Part shown: positions 10,235-20,098 of the stretch, piece after piece
Numbering within the stretch: position 1 is the first letter of the stretch
Layout of the letters: each line of letters begins with the position of its first letter
NCBI GenBank assembly: GCA_028716365.1
Contig: JAQUPZ010000005.1
Span: forward strand, 124,001 to 188,000
Reading direction: 5' to 3'
Length of the DNA stretch: 64,000 nucleotides
Source: Kiritimatiellia bacterium
GTDB lineage: Bacteria; Verrucomicrobiota; Kiritimatiellia; UBA8416; YA12-FULL-48-11
Translations under genes and position numbers: made by a program
The notes under the pieces: generated by a model
Databases searched by the model: none
What the model saw: only the letters and a program-made list of their open reading frames with translations
What the model was told of the DNA's origin: nothing

Positions 10235-11971
10235 ATGAAAAGATTTCCATTTCCCATCTTCGTCGTAGTTTTTCTTGCGTTTACCATCTGCGTACAGGCG
10301 GCAGAAAAAACAACGGCAAAACTCACCGTTCTAAACAGCATGGAACGAATCAACCAGGATCAGGAACCCTTCGGAGAAACTCAGGTTCAAATCAAGGCGG
10401 CGCGGAATGAAGTGGAATCATTCCAGGTGATTGTTAGTGCCACCAATGAAAACATTAAGGTCATCAAGGCGGAAGTTTCCGACCTGTCAGGAAAAGATGG
10501 AATAATCAGCAAAAATAATATCACTCTTTTCCGGGAGGAATATGTACGGGTAAGAAAGTCATCTTCACGCGCTGAATTGCCGCCGGGACTCTACCCTGAC
10601 CCCCTCGTGCCGTTTATTAACCCTCTTACGGGACAGCCTATTGAGCCAAGAGGCCAATTCCGGGAAAAATGGGGTGATCCAACCATTACCAAGGGATTTG
10701 AGATGTACGCAGTGCCATTCGATGTCTGGAAAGGGCAAAATCAGCCCATCTGGGTGGATGTATCCATCCCACAGAATACTCCTGCCGGAGTGTACACTGG
10801 AAAATTAACTGTAACCCTTAAGAATAATACCACCGCGTTTGTTCCGGTGACTGTCACTGTTTGGGACTTCGCCCTTCCCGACGGCCCCACTCATAGAAAT
10901 CATTTCGGAAGCGTACAGAATGTTGGAAGAATTTTCGGAGTGGATCAGAAATCGGATAAATACCGTGATATCGCGATGCGTTATTGTCAATTGATGGCAG
11001 ACCACCGTATCAATCCTCCACTTCCCCGCGACCTTTTACCCGAAACGAATAGTGATGGTTCTCTTAAAATAACGCCGGAACGTCACCAGGCACTGAAGAA
11101 ATTCATTGAAGAATTTCATGTCACCGATTTCGAGATACCCCGCGCTCCGGTCAAGGATGCAACCACAACAAACCGGGACAAATCGGCACGATACTATAAA
11201 GACTATCATCAGTACTTGAAAGAAAACGGCTGGGATAAACGGTCTTACATCTACATGCATGATGAACCTAATATAAAAGAAAACTACGAAGAAGTTCTGG
11301 CGCACGGGGAATTGGTCCATCAGGCGTCGCCGGAGATGCGTTGCCTGGTGGTTGAACAAACTTATCAGCAGGACCCGTCCTGGCCCGACATTGACCCTGC
11401 TGTGGATATCTGGTGCCCGCTCTTCGCGTTCATCGATCGCGATTCTATCAACGCGAAACTGGCACATGGCGATGAGGTTTGGTCATACACTGCCCTGTCC
11501 CAGCGGGCACCTCGGTATCACCCTCATTATGAAGAGGTCAAGAACTGCGATCCTCCATACTGGCACATCGAACAACCGTTGACTGCTTACCGTGTTCCAA
11601 CCTGGATCAACTGGCAATACAAAATCACGGGTCTTCTATATTGGTCAACAGTTACAACGGTAATCGACCCGTGGCATAATCCGGCTTTTTCCCATTTCGG
11701 AGTCCACTGGAACGGCGAAGGCTATATGATTTACCCTGGCGCACCTTCAGGCATCGACGGTCCCATATCCTGTATGCGCCTGAAGAATATACGTGACGGG
11801 ATGGAAGATTATGAATATTTTGTTCTTTTAGAGAAACTGGCAGGCAGAGAAGCGGTAACAAAAATCGTTTCCACGGTGGCGCCAGAGTGGTGGACTGCTG
11901 TTAAAGATCCAAAAATATTCAACGCTACCCGTGATTTAATTGCAAAAGAGATTTTGAAATTAAAAAAGTAA
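10235..11971 (+). CDS. GH123/DUF4091-type exported glycoside hydrolase
   Basis: 578 residues, signal peptide to about residue 22 (CVQAAEK). The N-terminal half is a beta-sandwich region (to about 215, ending VTVTVWDFALP). The C-terminal half is a TIM barrel with YMHDEPN, where Asp343-Glu344 match the catalytic Asp-Glu pair of GH123 beta-N-acetylgalactosaminidases. Near the end is the DUF4091 signature: YMIYPGAPSGIDGPISCMRL then IRDGMEDYEYF. It probably cleaves a GalNAc- or related glycan outside the cytoplasm; the substrate is inferred from the family only. AAAGGAGAG precedes the start. The next gene follows after about 50 bp on the same strand. Confidence 0.8.
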   Translation: MKRFPFPIFVVVFLAFTICVQAAEKTTAKLTVLNSMERINQDQEPFGETQVQIKAARNEVESFQVIVSATNENIKVIKAEVSDLSGKDGIISKNNITLFREEYVRVRKSSSRAELPPGLYPDPLVPFINPLTGQPIEPRGQFREKWGDPTITKGFEMYAVPFDVWKGQNQPIWVDVSIPQNTPAGVYTGKLTVTLKNNTTAFVPVTVTVWDFALPDGPTHRNHFGSVQNVGRIFGVDQKSDKYRDIAMRYCQLMADHRINPPLPRDLLPETNSDGSLKITPERHQALKKFIEEFHVTDFEIPRAPVKDATTTNRDKSARYYKDYHQYLKENGWDKRSYIYMHDEPNIKENYEEVLAHGELVHQASPEMRCLVVEQTYQQDPSWPDIDPAVDIWCPLFAFIDRDSINAKLAHGDEVWSYTALSQRAPRYHPHYEEVKNCDPPYWHIEQPLTAYRVPTWINWQYKITGLLYWSTVTTVIDPWHNPAFSHFGVHWNGEGYMIYPGAPSGIDGPISCMRLKNIRDGMEDYEYFVLLEKLAGREAVTKIVSTVAPEWWTAVKDPKIFNATRDLIAKEILKLKK

Positions 11972-12020
11972 ATAGAAAATCAATTTAATTAAAACAACAA
12001 ATCAAGAGGAGATGTCACCT

Positions 12021-13007
12021 ATGAAAAAGAAACTGAGTCGCAGAGACTTTATACGGAACTCAACCCTCGCCACAACTGTACTGGCCGCAGGAGCGAGTAT
12101 TTCCACGCGGTCTTCCTCGATTGCCGCCAATGAGCCTACCGGCACATCCAGTCCCGCGTCGAAAACTTTACTGCCTACAGGAAAGATCGGTAATTTGAAT
12201 ATCACCCGTCTTATTCTAGGCGGTAATCTTTTAACTCGATACCAACACGTCAGGGATTTGGGTTATGTTTCTAAACTGGTCAAATCATATAACTCAGATG
12301 CAAAAGTCCGCGAGACAATCGAACTGGCCGAAGCCAGCGGGATTAATACGCTTTCCGTCAATATTACGCCGAGTGTCTGCAAAACACTCAATGACCACCG
12401 CAAGAACGGCGGCAAAATACAGTGGATTCTTTACACAACCAGCAACATTGAAGACACCACGCGCTATAAAGAGGATATTCAGAAAATGGCCGACGACGGC
12501 GCCGAAGCAATATATATCTGGGGTGCCCATGGTGATAAATATATCGCACAGGGAAAACTGGAAATTCTCAGTAAAATGGTTGAGGAAATCAAACTTCATA
12601 ATGTACCCTGCGGAATGGGAGCCCATGACCTGCGTGTTGTCCAGGAATTAGAGAAGAACAAGATACCGGTGGATTTCTATATCAAAACCTTTCACCATCA
12701 TCATTATCCGACAGCCCCGAAATCCGGCGCAACCGGTAGTATCACAACCGAAGTTCCCGGTTACTGGTGCAACAATCCGGATGAAGTCATCGCATTCATG
12801 AAGACAGTCTCGAAGCCATGGATTGCTTTCAAAGTCATGGCGGCTGGTGCTATTCCGCCAAAAGATGCATTTTCTTATTCATTCAATAATGGCGCGGACT
12901 TTGTTCTGGCCGGTATGTTCGACTTCGATATCGCCGAGGACTGCCAGATCACACGGGATACAGTTACGAAAGCCCAAGGACGCACTTCCCGGCCATGGCG
13001 TGCGTAG
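12021..13007 (+). CDS. Tat-exported TIM-barrel protein, aldo/keto-reductase-like
   Basis: 328 residues from ATG 12021, which has GAGGAG 9 nt upstream; an ATG at 12012 touches the ribosome site and is less likely. The twin-arginine signal is LSRRDFIRNS followed by a hydrophobic Ala/Thr stretch. The body (KIGNLNITRLILGGNLL, RETIELAEASGINTLSVN, GAEAIYIWGAH, KPWIAFKVMAAGAI, NGADFVLAGMFDF) has the strand and loop pattern of an aldo/keto-reductase or aldolase barrel. A canonical AKR catalytic Asp-Tyr-Lys-His set could not be assigned with confidence, so the reaction is open. Tat export suggests folding with a cofactor before secretion. It is probably co-transcribed with the upstream GH123-like gene. 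Confidence 0.65.
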   Translation: MKKKLSRRDFIRNSTLATTVLAAGASISTRSSSIAANEPTGTSSPASKTLLPTGKIGNLNITRLILGGNLLTRYQHVRDLGYVSKLVKSYNSDAKVRETIELAEASGINTLSVNITPSVCKTLNDHRKNGGKIQWILYTTSNIEDTTRYKEDIQKMADDGAEAIYIWGAHGDKYIAQGKLEILSKMVEEIKLHNVPCGMGAHDLRVVQELEKNKIPVDFYIKTFHHHHYPTAPKSGATGSITTEVPGYWCNNPDEVIAFMKTVSKPWIAFKVMAAGAIPPKDAFSYSFNNGADFVLAGMFDFDIAEDCQITRDTVTKAQGRTSRPWRA

Positions 13008-13041
13008 AAAAACCAGCCTGACTGCTATTTAAATAAGATGA

Positions 13042-16000
13042 CTATCGTGGTTTGCGGTCATCGCAACGAGGGATGAATCCTTGTGCCATTAACCACTCAA
13101 GTGATTTCTTCTTCCATGTTTCCCACAAGGGACCTTTGCACCCGTTGAAGCCGTGCCCCCCGGACGGCAGCTCCAGGTATTCCGCAGCCACATTATGAGC
13201 CTTCAGTTCAGCAAAAAACATACGACTGTTGTCGGCCGGTACAGCTTTGTCATCTATTGCATGTGTTAAAAACGTCGGAGGTGTTTTCTCCGTTATCTGT
13301 TTCTCATTTGAGAACAGCTCAACCAATTCAGGTTTAGGATCAGATCCAAGCAGATTAGTCTTCGTCATACTGTGGGTTTTCGTGTACATGGTTATTACCG
13401 GATACACCAGAATCGCGAAGTCCGGACGACAACTCAAACGTTCGACAGGGTCCGCGGCTTTGGGATCACCATCGTTAAAGTGAGTATCAGCCGTTGACGC
13501 CAGATGCCCGCCCGCAGAAAACCCGATTATACCTATGCGGTTCGAAGAAATATTCCATTCAGCCGCCCTTGCCCTGACTGTTCGAATGGCACGCTGAGCA
13601 TCGAGTAAAGGGACAAAAGGACGCCCGTGCGGCAGCCGATATTCCAGTACAATTCCTGCAATGCCATGATCCGTAAGCCATCGGGCAATGACAGGACCTT
13701 CATTATGTAATACATGGCGTATGTATCCGCCGCCAGGGCAGATCACAACCGCCGCACCAGTAGCTTTATCAGGTGGAGGCAAGAAAACTGTTATCGGGGT
13801 ATTAGTCACATCAAAAGTGCCATCACCTACAGGCACTTTGTCCGGCCAAAGAGTACCGTACTCAACTGGAAGCGGATGTTCGCGAACACCTTCGGCCTCA
13901 ATTATCGGCCAACTCGCGCGCAGTTCATCACGATAAGGACCGATCTTTTCAACGGGAATGCGTTCAAAGCCCATTTTGAACGCTGGTGATTTTTTCTTGA
14001 GCCTGTAATCATCTTTGGCAGCGTTTATAAAAAGCGGATCTGCGACAATGGAGTTTGTATCGAAGCCCTCTTTCTGCCATTCCTGCCATTGCATTTTCTT
14101 CCCGTTGGCCGATATGGTAAGCGGCAATCCGCAATGCCAAATCAGGTTGGAATTTATCTCATTCTGCTTGAGGGGATCTGCTTGAACATGGTGGTATCCG
14201 TACAGATTGGACTTGGGACTGCGGTAGTAGATGATGTTACGACAGATTTTGTTTTCGGCCATATGCCAAACCGTATCCAGGTTCATATCTTTAATGCCGG
14301 GATACTTATCGATGTAGACCGGTTTCTTCTTGATTTCTACGAACTCTTTCAGCCGCCCAATCACCAGAGCACTCTTCGGATCGTGGCCGCTGTACTGAAC
14401 CTGGGGGCCGCTGCTTTCGATGAAAATATTATTTTCAACCACGTTGTTACGTCCGGCATGGACGTGACAACCGCCGGCAGTCGTCCGTGCAACGATGTTT
14501 CCGTACACGTGGGTGTAACTCTGGTCATCGTCGAGATAGATGCCCCAACTGTAGTGGGGCGAAATCCATTTGCCACCTGTTCGTCCATAACCGAGCGTAT
14601 CATGGATGAAGTTGTAACGGACGACCTGACCACGTATCTGCCACATGCCGCCATTGTAGTATCCACCGGTATCTTCGGTTTCAAGGTTGACATGCCGAAT
14701 ATGGTTGTATTCGACAATACAGTCGGGACCGCCACCAAAGACACCGCAACGTGTGATATCATGAATCAGATTGTGGGAGACACGCAGTCCCACGCCATGC
14801 ATATTGATGCCGAGGCCATGACCGTTGAGCAGGCCGACGTGGTGAATATAGTTGTTCTCGGCGTAATGCCCGCCCGGAACAAGGGAGTTCATATCGCCCC
14901 CGTTGAGAGAGATGCCACTATTACAAACATCAAAAATATCGTTACCAATGACACCACAACGAAGTCCACCCTGAACGCTGACAGCTGCAGGACCTAGACG
15001 TCCACCCGTATTGTGGATCGTGTTGCCCGCAATGAGACAATCTTCCGACCGGGAAACAGAAACAGCTGTGCCATCGCAAGTCTCCAGGATGAAACCGCGG
15101 ATGGTGATCCAAGCCGTGTCGGGACCGATACTAATGAGATTTTCCGTCACTGGTACACAGACAGTCCCCTCACCGATAGGTACAGGTGGCCAGAAATAGA
15201 GTATCCATGTCTGTTTGTCCAAATACCATTCACCCGACGAGTCGAGCTCCTCGAACAAATTTCGGACATAGTAACGGTCGTATGGTCGGATTGCCTTGTA
15301 TCCCACGCCTCGTGATAATTGAATGGTTCGTTTTTCACGGTCCACCGAAGCAATCGGTATGATATCGTTCATCCAATTATAACGCGGAAAGATATTCACC
15401 TCTCCCAACTCAGGATGCGTCCACTTACGGGCATCCGCCACCCGGTAGTGGAACGCGTTGGCACAATCGTTGGACTCATCGCGATACATGGCACCTGGTT
15501 TCGGCAACGATCCATCGACATAGGCGTAACCGCCGGCATAGGGATTGTCTGGATAAAAGTTGGGATAACGCGCAAGCTGCTGCCGTTTTCCGTTTAAAAA
15601 AAGCTGTCGAAAATAATTCGTGACCCCCTGTCTCCCAACATCGGCCTTAAGAATCGAACCTCTATACGGCACAAAACCCGTTATTCGTTTTCCCCCTGTA
15701 AGCACAACTTTCTCATCCGGATACACCCGATAAACAATGGGTGCACTTTCTGAACCTGAATCCTCGGTTGTAAGCTTGAAAGTCTGTGCCAGTTCGTAAA
15801 TACCTCCGCGAACAAAAACAGTCGCACCACCAGCCGGTAATGAACCTGTTTTCTTTAATTCACGGATTGTGTCCCTCGCACGCTGTAACGTGGCAAATGG
15901 CTTGTCGATTGTTCCAAAACCAGTATCGTTACCATTGGTCGCCACAAAATATATACCTGGCCCTCCCCCGGGTATGACCTTCGACGATATATTGGTTATC

Positions 16001-16089
16001 GAAGTACAACTAATCAGCAGTACGGCAAGCATTACCACGCTTGCGATGGTAAAGATAAAAAACTTATGTTCTCGATTCTGTTGATTCAT
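13042..16089 (-). CDS. Lipoprotein: right-handed beta-helix fused to an alpha/beta-hydrolase esterase
   Basis: 1015 residues from ATG 16089, which has AAGGAGG about 6 nt upstream; the frame extends further 5' to 16194 without a ribosome site. The N-terminus has a lipoprotein signal (LLISC, then TS). YFVATNGNDTGFGTIDKPF opens a parallel beta-helix domain of about 650 residues with many NTIHNTGG/NYIHHVG-type turns, a fold typical of polysaccharide lyases and rhamnogalacturonan/alginate enzymes. The C-terminal 250 residues are an esterase: oxyanion region VICPGGGYIRHV, nucleophile GFSAGGHLAS, Asp in IDDKAVP and His in SGGHGFNG. The fusion suggests coupled backbone cleavage and deacetylation of an acetylated polysaccharide. 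It ends 34 bp from the convergent Tat gene. Confidence 0.8.
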   Translation of the reverse strand: MNQQNREHKFFIFTIASVVMLAVLLISCTSITNISSKVIPGGGPGIYFVATNGNDTGFGTIDKPFATLQRARDTIRELKKTGSLPAGGATVFVRGGIYELAQTFKLTTEDSGSESAPIVYRVYPDEKVVLTGGKRITGFVPYRGSILKADVGRQGVTNYFRQLFLNGKRQQLARYPNFYPDNPYAGGYAYVDGSLPKPGAMYRDESNDCANAFHYRVADARKWTHPELGEVNIFPRYNWMNDIIPIASVDREKRTIQLSRGVGYKAIRPYDRYYVRNLFEELDSSGEWYLDKQTWILYFWPPVPIGEGTVCVPVTENLISIGPDTAWITIRGFILETCDGTAVSVSRSEDCLIAGNTIHNTGGRLGPAAVSVQGGLRCGVIGNDIFDVCNSGISLNGGDMNSLVPGGHYAENNYIHHVGLLNGHGLGINMHGVGLRVSHNLIHDITRCGVFGGGPDCIVEYNHIRHVNLETEDTGGYYNGGMWQIRGQVVRYNFIHDTLGYGRTGGKWISPHYSWGIYLDDDQSYTHVYGNIVARTTAGGCHVHAGRNNVVENNIFIESSGPQVQYSGHDPKSALVIGRLKEFVEIKKKPVYIDKYPGIKDMNLDTVWHMAENKICRNIIYYRSPKSNLYGYHHVQADPLKQNEINSNLIWHCGLPLTISANGKKMQWQEWQKEGFDTNSIVADPLFINAAKDDYRLKKKSPAFKMGFERIPVEKIGPYRDELRASWPIIEAEGVREHPLPVEYGTLWPDKVPVGDGTFDVTNTPITVFLPPPDKATGAAVVICPGGGYIRHVLHNEGPVIARWLTDHGIAGIVLEYRLPHGRPFVPLLDAQRAIRTVRARAAEWNISSNRIGIIGFSAGGHLASTADTHFNDGDPKAADPVERLSCRPDFAILVYPVITMYTKTHSMTKTNLLGSDPKPELVELFSNEKQITEKTPPTFLTHAIDDKAVPADNSRMFFAELKAHNVAAEYLELPSGGHGFNGCKGPLWETWKKKSLEWLMAQGFIPRCDDRKPR

Positions 16090-16162
16090 CGCTTTCCTCC
16101 TTGAAGCCATGTCTTCATGGCGTGGCAAACGTGGTTTGCATTTCGACGCTTCGCGATTTTTT

Positions 16163-18568
16163 TCAGTGCTTAGGAAAAACCAGACGTCCACCACGTTTCA
16201 AGTCCCACGTTTCTCCCGATGTCCCGGCCCACTGAATAAATTGATTATTTTCGCTGCGATAGACTGTCACGTTCATCGGGAGCTTGGCGCTATTCGTTGG
16301 TGCAAAACGAAGAACTTCAAAAGGGACACACCACTCGCATCGCCATACCTGCTTGTCCACTACGGCTGAATATTTCATGGCCTCGGTAATGGTTTTTGCT
16401 TCAGTCTCTGAAGCACCACCAACAGAAAGGCTGTCAAATTTCCCATCGGTAAAGCCCCTGAAGACATACGTAACCGGCTGACCATCGGTCCGTTTGCCTT
16501 CCACAGAGAATTCCATACCTTCATCCTTGCCCCATTCATGACCCAGCTTACGTTCTTCCGGAAACATACTGACTGTTACAACACCTATGTATAAATTAGT
16601 TTTATCGGCACAAAGTTTCGCCATCAAAGGTGCTCCACGAGCACGCTTCTGATCAGGAAGTTCGCCAAGCTCGGTTCCACCGGAAGGCCATTCCATTCCA
16701 TCTAGTTTGCCATCAATAACCGGCGGATTTGTCAAAATCATAACATTGGCATAAACTGGCGTCTCGCGCAGTTTACGGGTTTCAACCGGCATGGCATCGG
16801 AAAGGACCGGAATAACTTCACCGGCCTGGACAATCAGATTACTGCTCCACTCGACTATTGCGTCAGGATCGTTAATTTTCAATTTTCCGTTCAATTGAAG
16901 AATATTGCCTGTGACCCGGCCTCCACAACTCCGGGCAAAAGATATTTCCATGTCCCCATCACAGATAAATACGTTGTTACGCAACACACAATTTAAAGTC
17001 ATATGATTATGACACGGCCGCCGTACCCCAATGGAAACATTCTCTTCCACTACACAGTCGCGCGCCTTTTCATCCATGTAATAGGAAGAGGCCCCATATC
17101 CTTTGCCGACTTCGACGATATCGCGGACCACGTTTCGCCGTACAATTGCCCGTTTGGGTCCTCCGTATATGGCGGCGCCATCATGCAATTCCTGCATGCA
17201 ATGATGAATCAGATTTTCTTCTATCAGCATATCTACGCCACCGATGCACATTCCTGAATACGGTGTGTGATGAATCTCATTACGACGAACTGCGTAACCA
17301 CCGTCGCGTCCACCAACCATTAAACCAATGGCACTGGGGTATAACAGACCGATATGATGGATACTGTTGCTCACAATACGTCCATTTCCTTCGCCAAGCC
17401 GACAGGCACCTGCACCGATATGATGGATATGACAGTTCTCGATAAAGACATCACGACTTCCCGATTCGCGAATTGCATTACCAGCAATATTAGTGATCTC
17501 AACATCAATAATCCGGATCCCTTCACCCCCGTTAAATTGAACAGCACCACGATACGCACTTGCCCCAAAACTGCCCGGCTTGCATGGAGTCGTTGTAGTG
17601 GAAAGCGTCAGCGAACGTAATGTTACATTGCGTACAGGCTTTTGTTTCTGGCCCTGCATCTCGATAATGGTTTCCACGCATGGGGCCACTACAAGGACTT
17701 TCTCCATGTCCTCACCAGGCAATGGCCAGTAAACGATCCTGCCGGTATCGCGGTCGAGATACCATTGGCCCGGGGTTTTCATGCCTTCACGTATATTCCA
17801 CACAACATATGTATTCACGTTAAATGCTCCCGGCGGAGCTATACAGTTGGTGGAAAATGTCAGTATACGTTTATCCGGATCATGAGCGGCCACACCGATC
17901 ATGGACTCGTCCCACATGTGATAAACCGTGATTTCCGCATTACGAACACTCAGCCAGTTTCCCAAATCACCGGCACGATACTGCATTGTGGTAAGTTCTT
18001 CTTGTGTCGGTTTGCGTTCCCATCCACCGCCGGCTGAACTCATCCAGCGTACAGGAAATTTCGTTTCGTGCTCAAATCGTCCCGTTTCAGGTAAACGTGC
18101 CCGCAGACACAACCTGTCGTTTACCACCAAAGCCCGGAAATCCCATTTTCCTTCTTTGACTTCGGGAATATCTGCCGCCCAGAAATGTTCTCCGTCCTTT
18201 TTCCAGCCGATAACACGTCTTCCGCCATAAATAATAGTTTTTCCCGTACCTGCCCCTTCAATAGTCAATTCCGAATCCCGGGTACTCAACGCTAAGCTCT
18301 TTTCCAGATAAAAACGTCCAGCTCCAATCACTATGCGGTTGACGGTCCCAGTCTGCTTGCGACTTGCCTCCAAAGCAGTATTAATCGACGCCATTGGCCC
18401 ATCTGTCTTATCAGCATTTGGTTCTGCCAGCTTACCGCTCCATGTATCATTACCATTCGTTGCTACAAAGAACGTCCGGTCGTCTGCCAAAAGCTTTTGA
18501 AAACCAATACAAATAATCGAAAGAAAAATCATCAGGCTGATCTTGAAAAAATCGCAAATTTTGCTCAT
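16163..18568 (-). CDS. Exported beta-helix protein with CBM9/DOMON-like C-terminus
   Basis: 801 residues from ATG 18568 (AAAGGA upstream). It has a signal peptide (IFLSIICIGFQKLLA). TFFVATNGNDTWSGKLAEPN opens a right-handed beta-helix that shares its opening motif with the neighbouring lipoprotein gene, and repeated turns such as ENCHIHHIGAG, NSIHHIGLL, NEIHHTPYSG follow. From about residue 600 a different beta-sandwich begins (VIDGKLDGMEWPSGG to the end, with NLYIGVVTVS and DEGMEFSVEG), like carbohydrate-binding family 9. It is probably a polysaccharide lyase or hydrolase with its own binding module. A 19-nt element shared with the gene at 24.9 kb lies 30 nt upstream of the start. Confidence 0.75.
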   Translation of the reverse strand: MSKICDFFKISLMIFLSIICIGFQKLLADDRTFFVATNGNDTWSGKLAEPNADKTDGPMASINTALEASRKQTGTVNRIVIGAGRFYLEKSLALSTRDSELTIEGAGTGKTIIYGGRRVIGWKKDGEHFWAADIPEVKEGKWDFRALVVNDRLCLRARLPETGRFEHETKFPVRWMSSAGGGWERKPTQEELTTMQYRAGDLGNWLSVRNAEITVYHMWDESMIGVAAHDPDKRILTFSTNCIAPPGAFNVNTYVVWNIREGMKTPGQWYLDRDTGRIVYWPLPGEDMEKVLVVAPCVETIIEMQGQKQKPVRNVTLRSLTLSTTTTPCKPGSFGASAYRGAVQFNGGEGIRIIDVEITNIAGNAIRESGSRDVFIENCHIHHIGAGACRLGEGNGRIVSNSIHHIGLLYPSAIGLMVGGRDGGYAVRRNEIHHTPYSGMCIGGVDMLIEENLIHHCMQELHDGAAIYGGPKRAIVRRNVVRDIVEVGKGYGASSYYMDEKARDCVVEENVSIGVRRPCHNHMTLNCVLRNNVFICDGDMEISFARSCGGRVTGNILQLNGKLKINDPDAIVEWSSNLIVQAGEVIPVLSDAMPVETRKLRETPVYANVMILTNPPVIDGKLDGMEWPSGGTELGELPDQKRARGAPLMAKLCADKTNLYIGVVTVSMFPEERKLGHEWGKDEGMEFSVEGKRTDGQPVTYVFRGFTDGKFDSLSVGGASETEAKTITEAMKYSAVVDKQVWRCEWCVPFEVLRFAPTNSAKLPMNVTVYRSENNQFIQWAGTSGETWDLKRGGRLVFPKH

Positions 18569-18774
18569 CTGCAATTCCTTTCCCGCTGAGGTGTTTTGTT
18601 GATAAGAAATTGCTTTTTTAAGAGACAATTATGAATTGCATCTACGTCTTGCCAAAGCAATTAAATGAACTTTATCCCAGGTATTAAAGATAGCAAGGAC
18701 TTTTCATTCGTTTCGGGAAATATATCTTAAGCAAAATGACTGGCGTTCTTAAATGTTAGCTGTAGATATTCAAC

Positions 18775-20040
18775 TCACAGATTTTTTGCCAGTACAGCCA
18801 TTGTCTCCCGCTGTCGCTGTTTGACAAACTCCATTGCCTTACTAACTCTTGTCAGCGCAGTGGCTGGATCCTTCGCCATGGCAAGCACAGTTTTGGTGAT
18901 ATTCGCAACATCGCTCTCAACATCCATATCAAAGAGCCAGTCCCCCAAGCCGATATCGCGCCACATAAAGCCTTTACTTGTCTGCTCCGCGAACCGGCAG
19001 ACAATGGCCGGAATACCATTCCCTATACACATGATCGGCGAGTGCATCTCCAGTCCAAATAAACCAACGGAACGAACATACGTACTGAGGGCTTCGTCGG
19101 TGAGCCAGAAATGTTCCCGCCAAACGACACGTTTTCGTACGTCATCCGGCAGTTTGTTCATAATCATTTCCCTACCCACTTCCATCTGACTTTTATCCTC
19201 AGGACAGACCAGCACTTTGAAATCGGTTTCACGCACCACGGCGGTAATGGCCTCGCGTAATGGAGCATTGTCGTGCTCCTTCATCGCTTCATTACGGACG
19301 TGTTTTCGATCGTCTACCGCCGTCATCGGTTTACCGCGAATCTTCCAATATGGAGTAAAACGCAGTCGCGGAATACAGCACAGAAACTTCTTCTCCTCCA
19401 GACCGTTTACCTTGAGAAAAGCAGTTGCGGCCTCATCGTTACGAAGGTCCGCGGCAAAGGCACCGTCCGGACCGAATTCCATCACCGGACATTTTATCCC
19501 GTCAGCCCTCGCTTTCTCCAATGAAACAGAATCACGGAAATAAAGAAACTTGGCTTGACTCATCAGCTCCTTCTCTGCCGTGCCGAATCCCCCGTAGGTA
19601 ATGCCATAGACGCCGAACGGTTTGCCGGTCTGCTTTACAAAAGCCGCAACATCCTTATGCGCGACCATCGAAGGCCCGGAACCGTGCAGCAGGAAATCGC
19701 ACCATTCAATGGCTTCACCAAGGTCCTTGTTTGACGCTTTTCCACCAGCGCCAATACTGCCCTTCACGATTTTCAGTTTTGGGAATCGCTTGTGTTCCAT
19801 TGCCGCAACTTCTTCAGAAAGGTCTGTCGATGCCCAGAGCCGCACTTCCGCTTCTGGAATATATTTTTGTAGCAAAGCCAGCACACCCGGCGTATGTGCA
19901 ATATCACCTATATTCACCACCTGCCACGATGAGCGGAGCAGTATATGCGGCGGACGCTTATTCCCAACAACAGTATGGACTGCGCTTAACGAACTTACCG
20001 CCGCTGCAGCAGATGTAAAAATAAATTGTCGTCGATTCAT
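18775..20040 (-). CDS. Exported polysaccharide-pyruvyl-transferase-like protein
   Basis: 421 residues. The N-terminus NRRQFIFTSAAAAV resembles a twin-arginine signal. The mature part matches the polysaccharide pyruvyl transferase fold: NIGDIAHTPGVLALL near the start, CDFLLHGSGPSM, GKPFGVYGITYGGF, KFLYFRDSVSLEKA, FGPDGAFA, then a second Rossmann-like half with KVLVCPEDKSQMEVG and GLEMHSPIMCIGNGIPAIV. Family members add pyruvate ketals to surface glycans using phosphoenolpyruvate and are normally cytoplasmic, so an exported copy is unusual and it may bind or modify glycans in another way. It sits between a beta-helix gene and a GH-A gene on the same strand. Confidence 0.7.
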   Translation of the reverse strand: MNRRQFIFTSAAAAVSSLSAVHTVVGNKRPPHILLRSSWQVVNIGDIAHTPGVLALLQKYIPEAEVRLWASTDLSEEVAAMEHKRFPKLKIVKGSIGAGGKASNKDLGEAIEWCDFLLHGSGPSMVAHKDVAAFVKQTGKPFGVYGITYGGFGTAEKELMSQAKFLYFRDSVSLEKARADGIKCPVMEFGPDGAFAADLRNDEAATAFLKVNGLEEKKFLCCIPRLRFTPYWKIRGKPMTAVDDRKHVRNEAMKEHDNAPLREAITAVVRETDFKVLVCPEDKSQMEVGREMIMNKLPDDVRKRVVWREHFWLTDEALSTYVRSVGLFGLEMHSPIMCIGNGIPAIVCRFAEQTSKGFMWRDIGLGDWLFDMDVESDVANITKTVLAMAKDPATALTRVSKAMEFVKQRQRETMAVLAKNL

Positions 20041-20098
20041 ATTCTCAACTTCTCAGTTCTGAACACAGCAGTTTTATAACCATTTGAACTTACACATA

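Noticed and set aside
14089..14997. 302-residue plus-strand frame inside the beta-helix/esterase gene
   Set aside because: Antisense shadow without domain pattern or start context.
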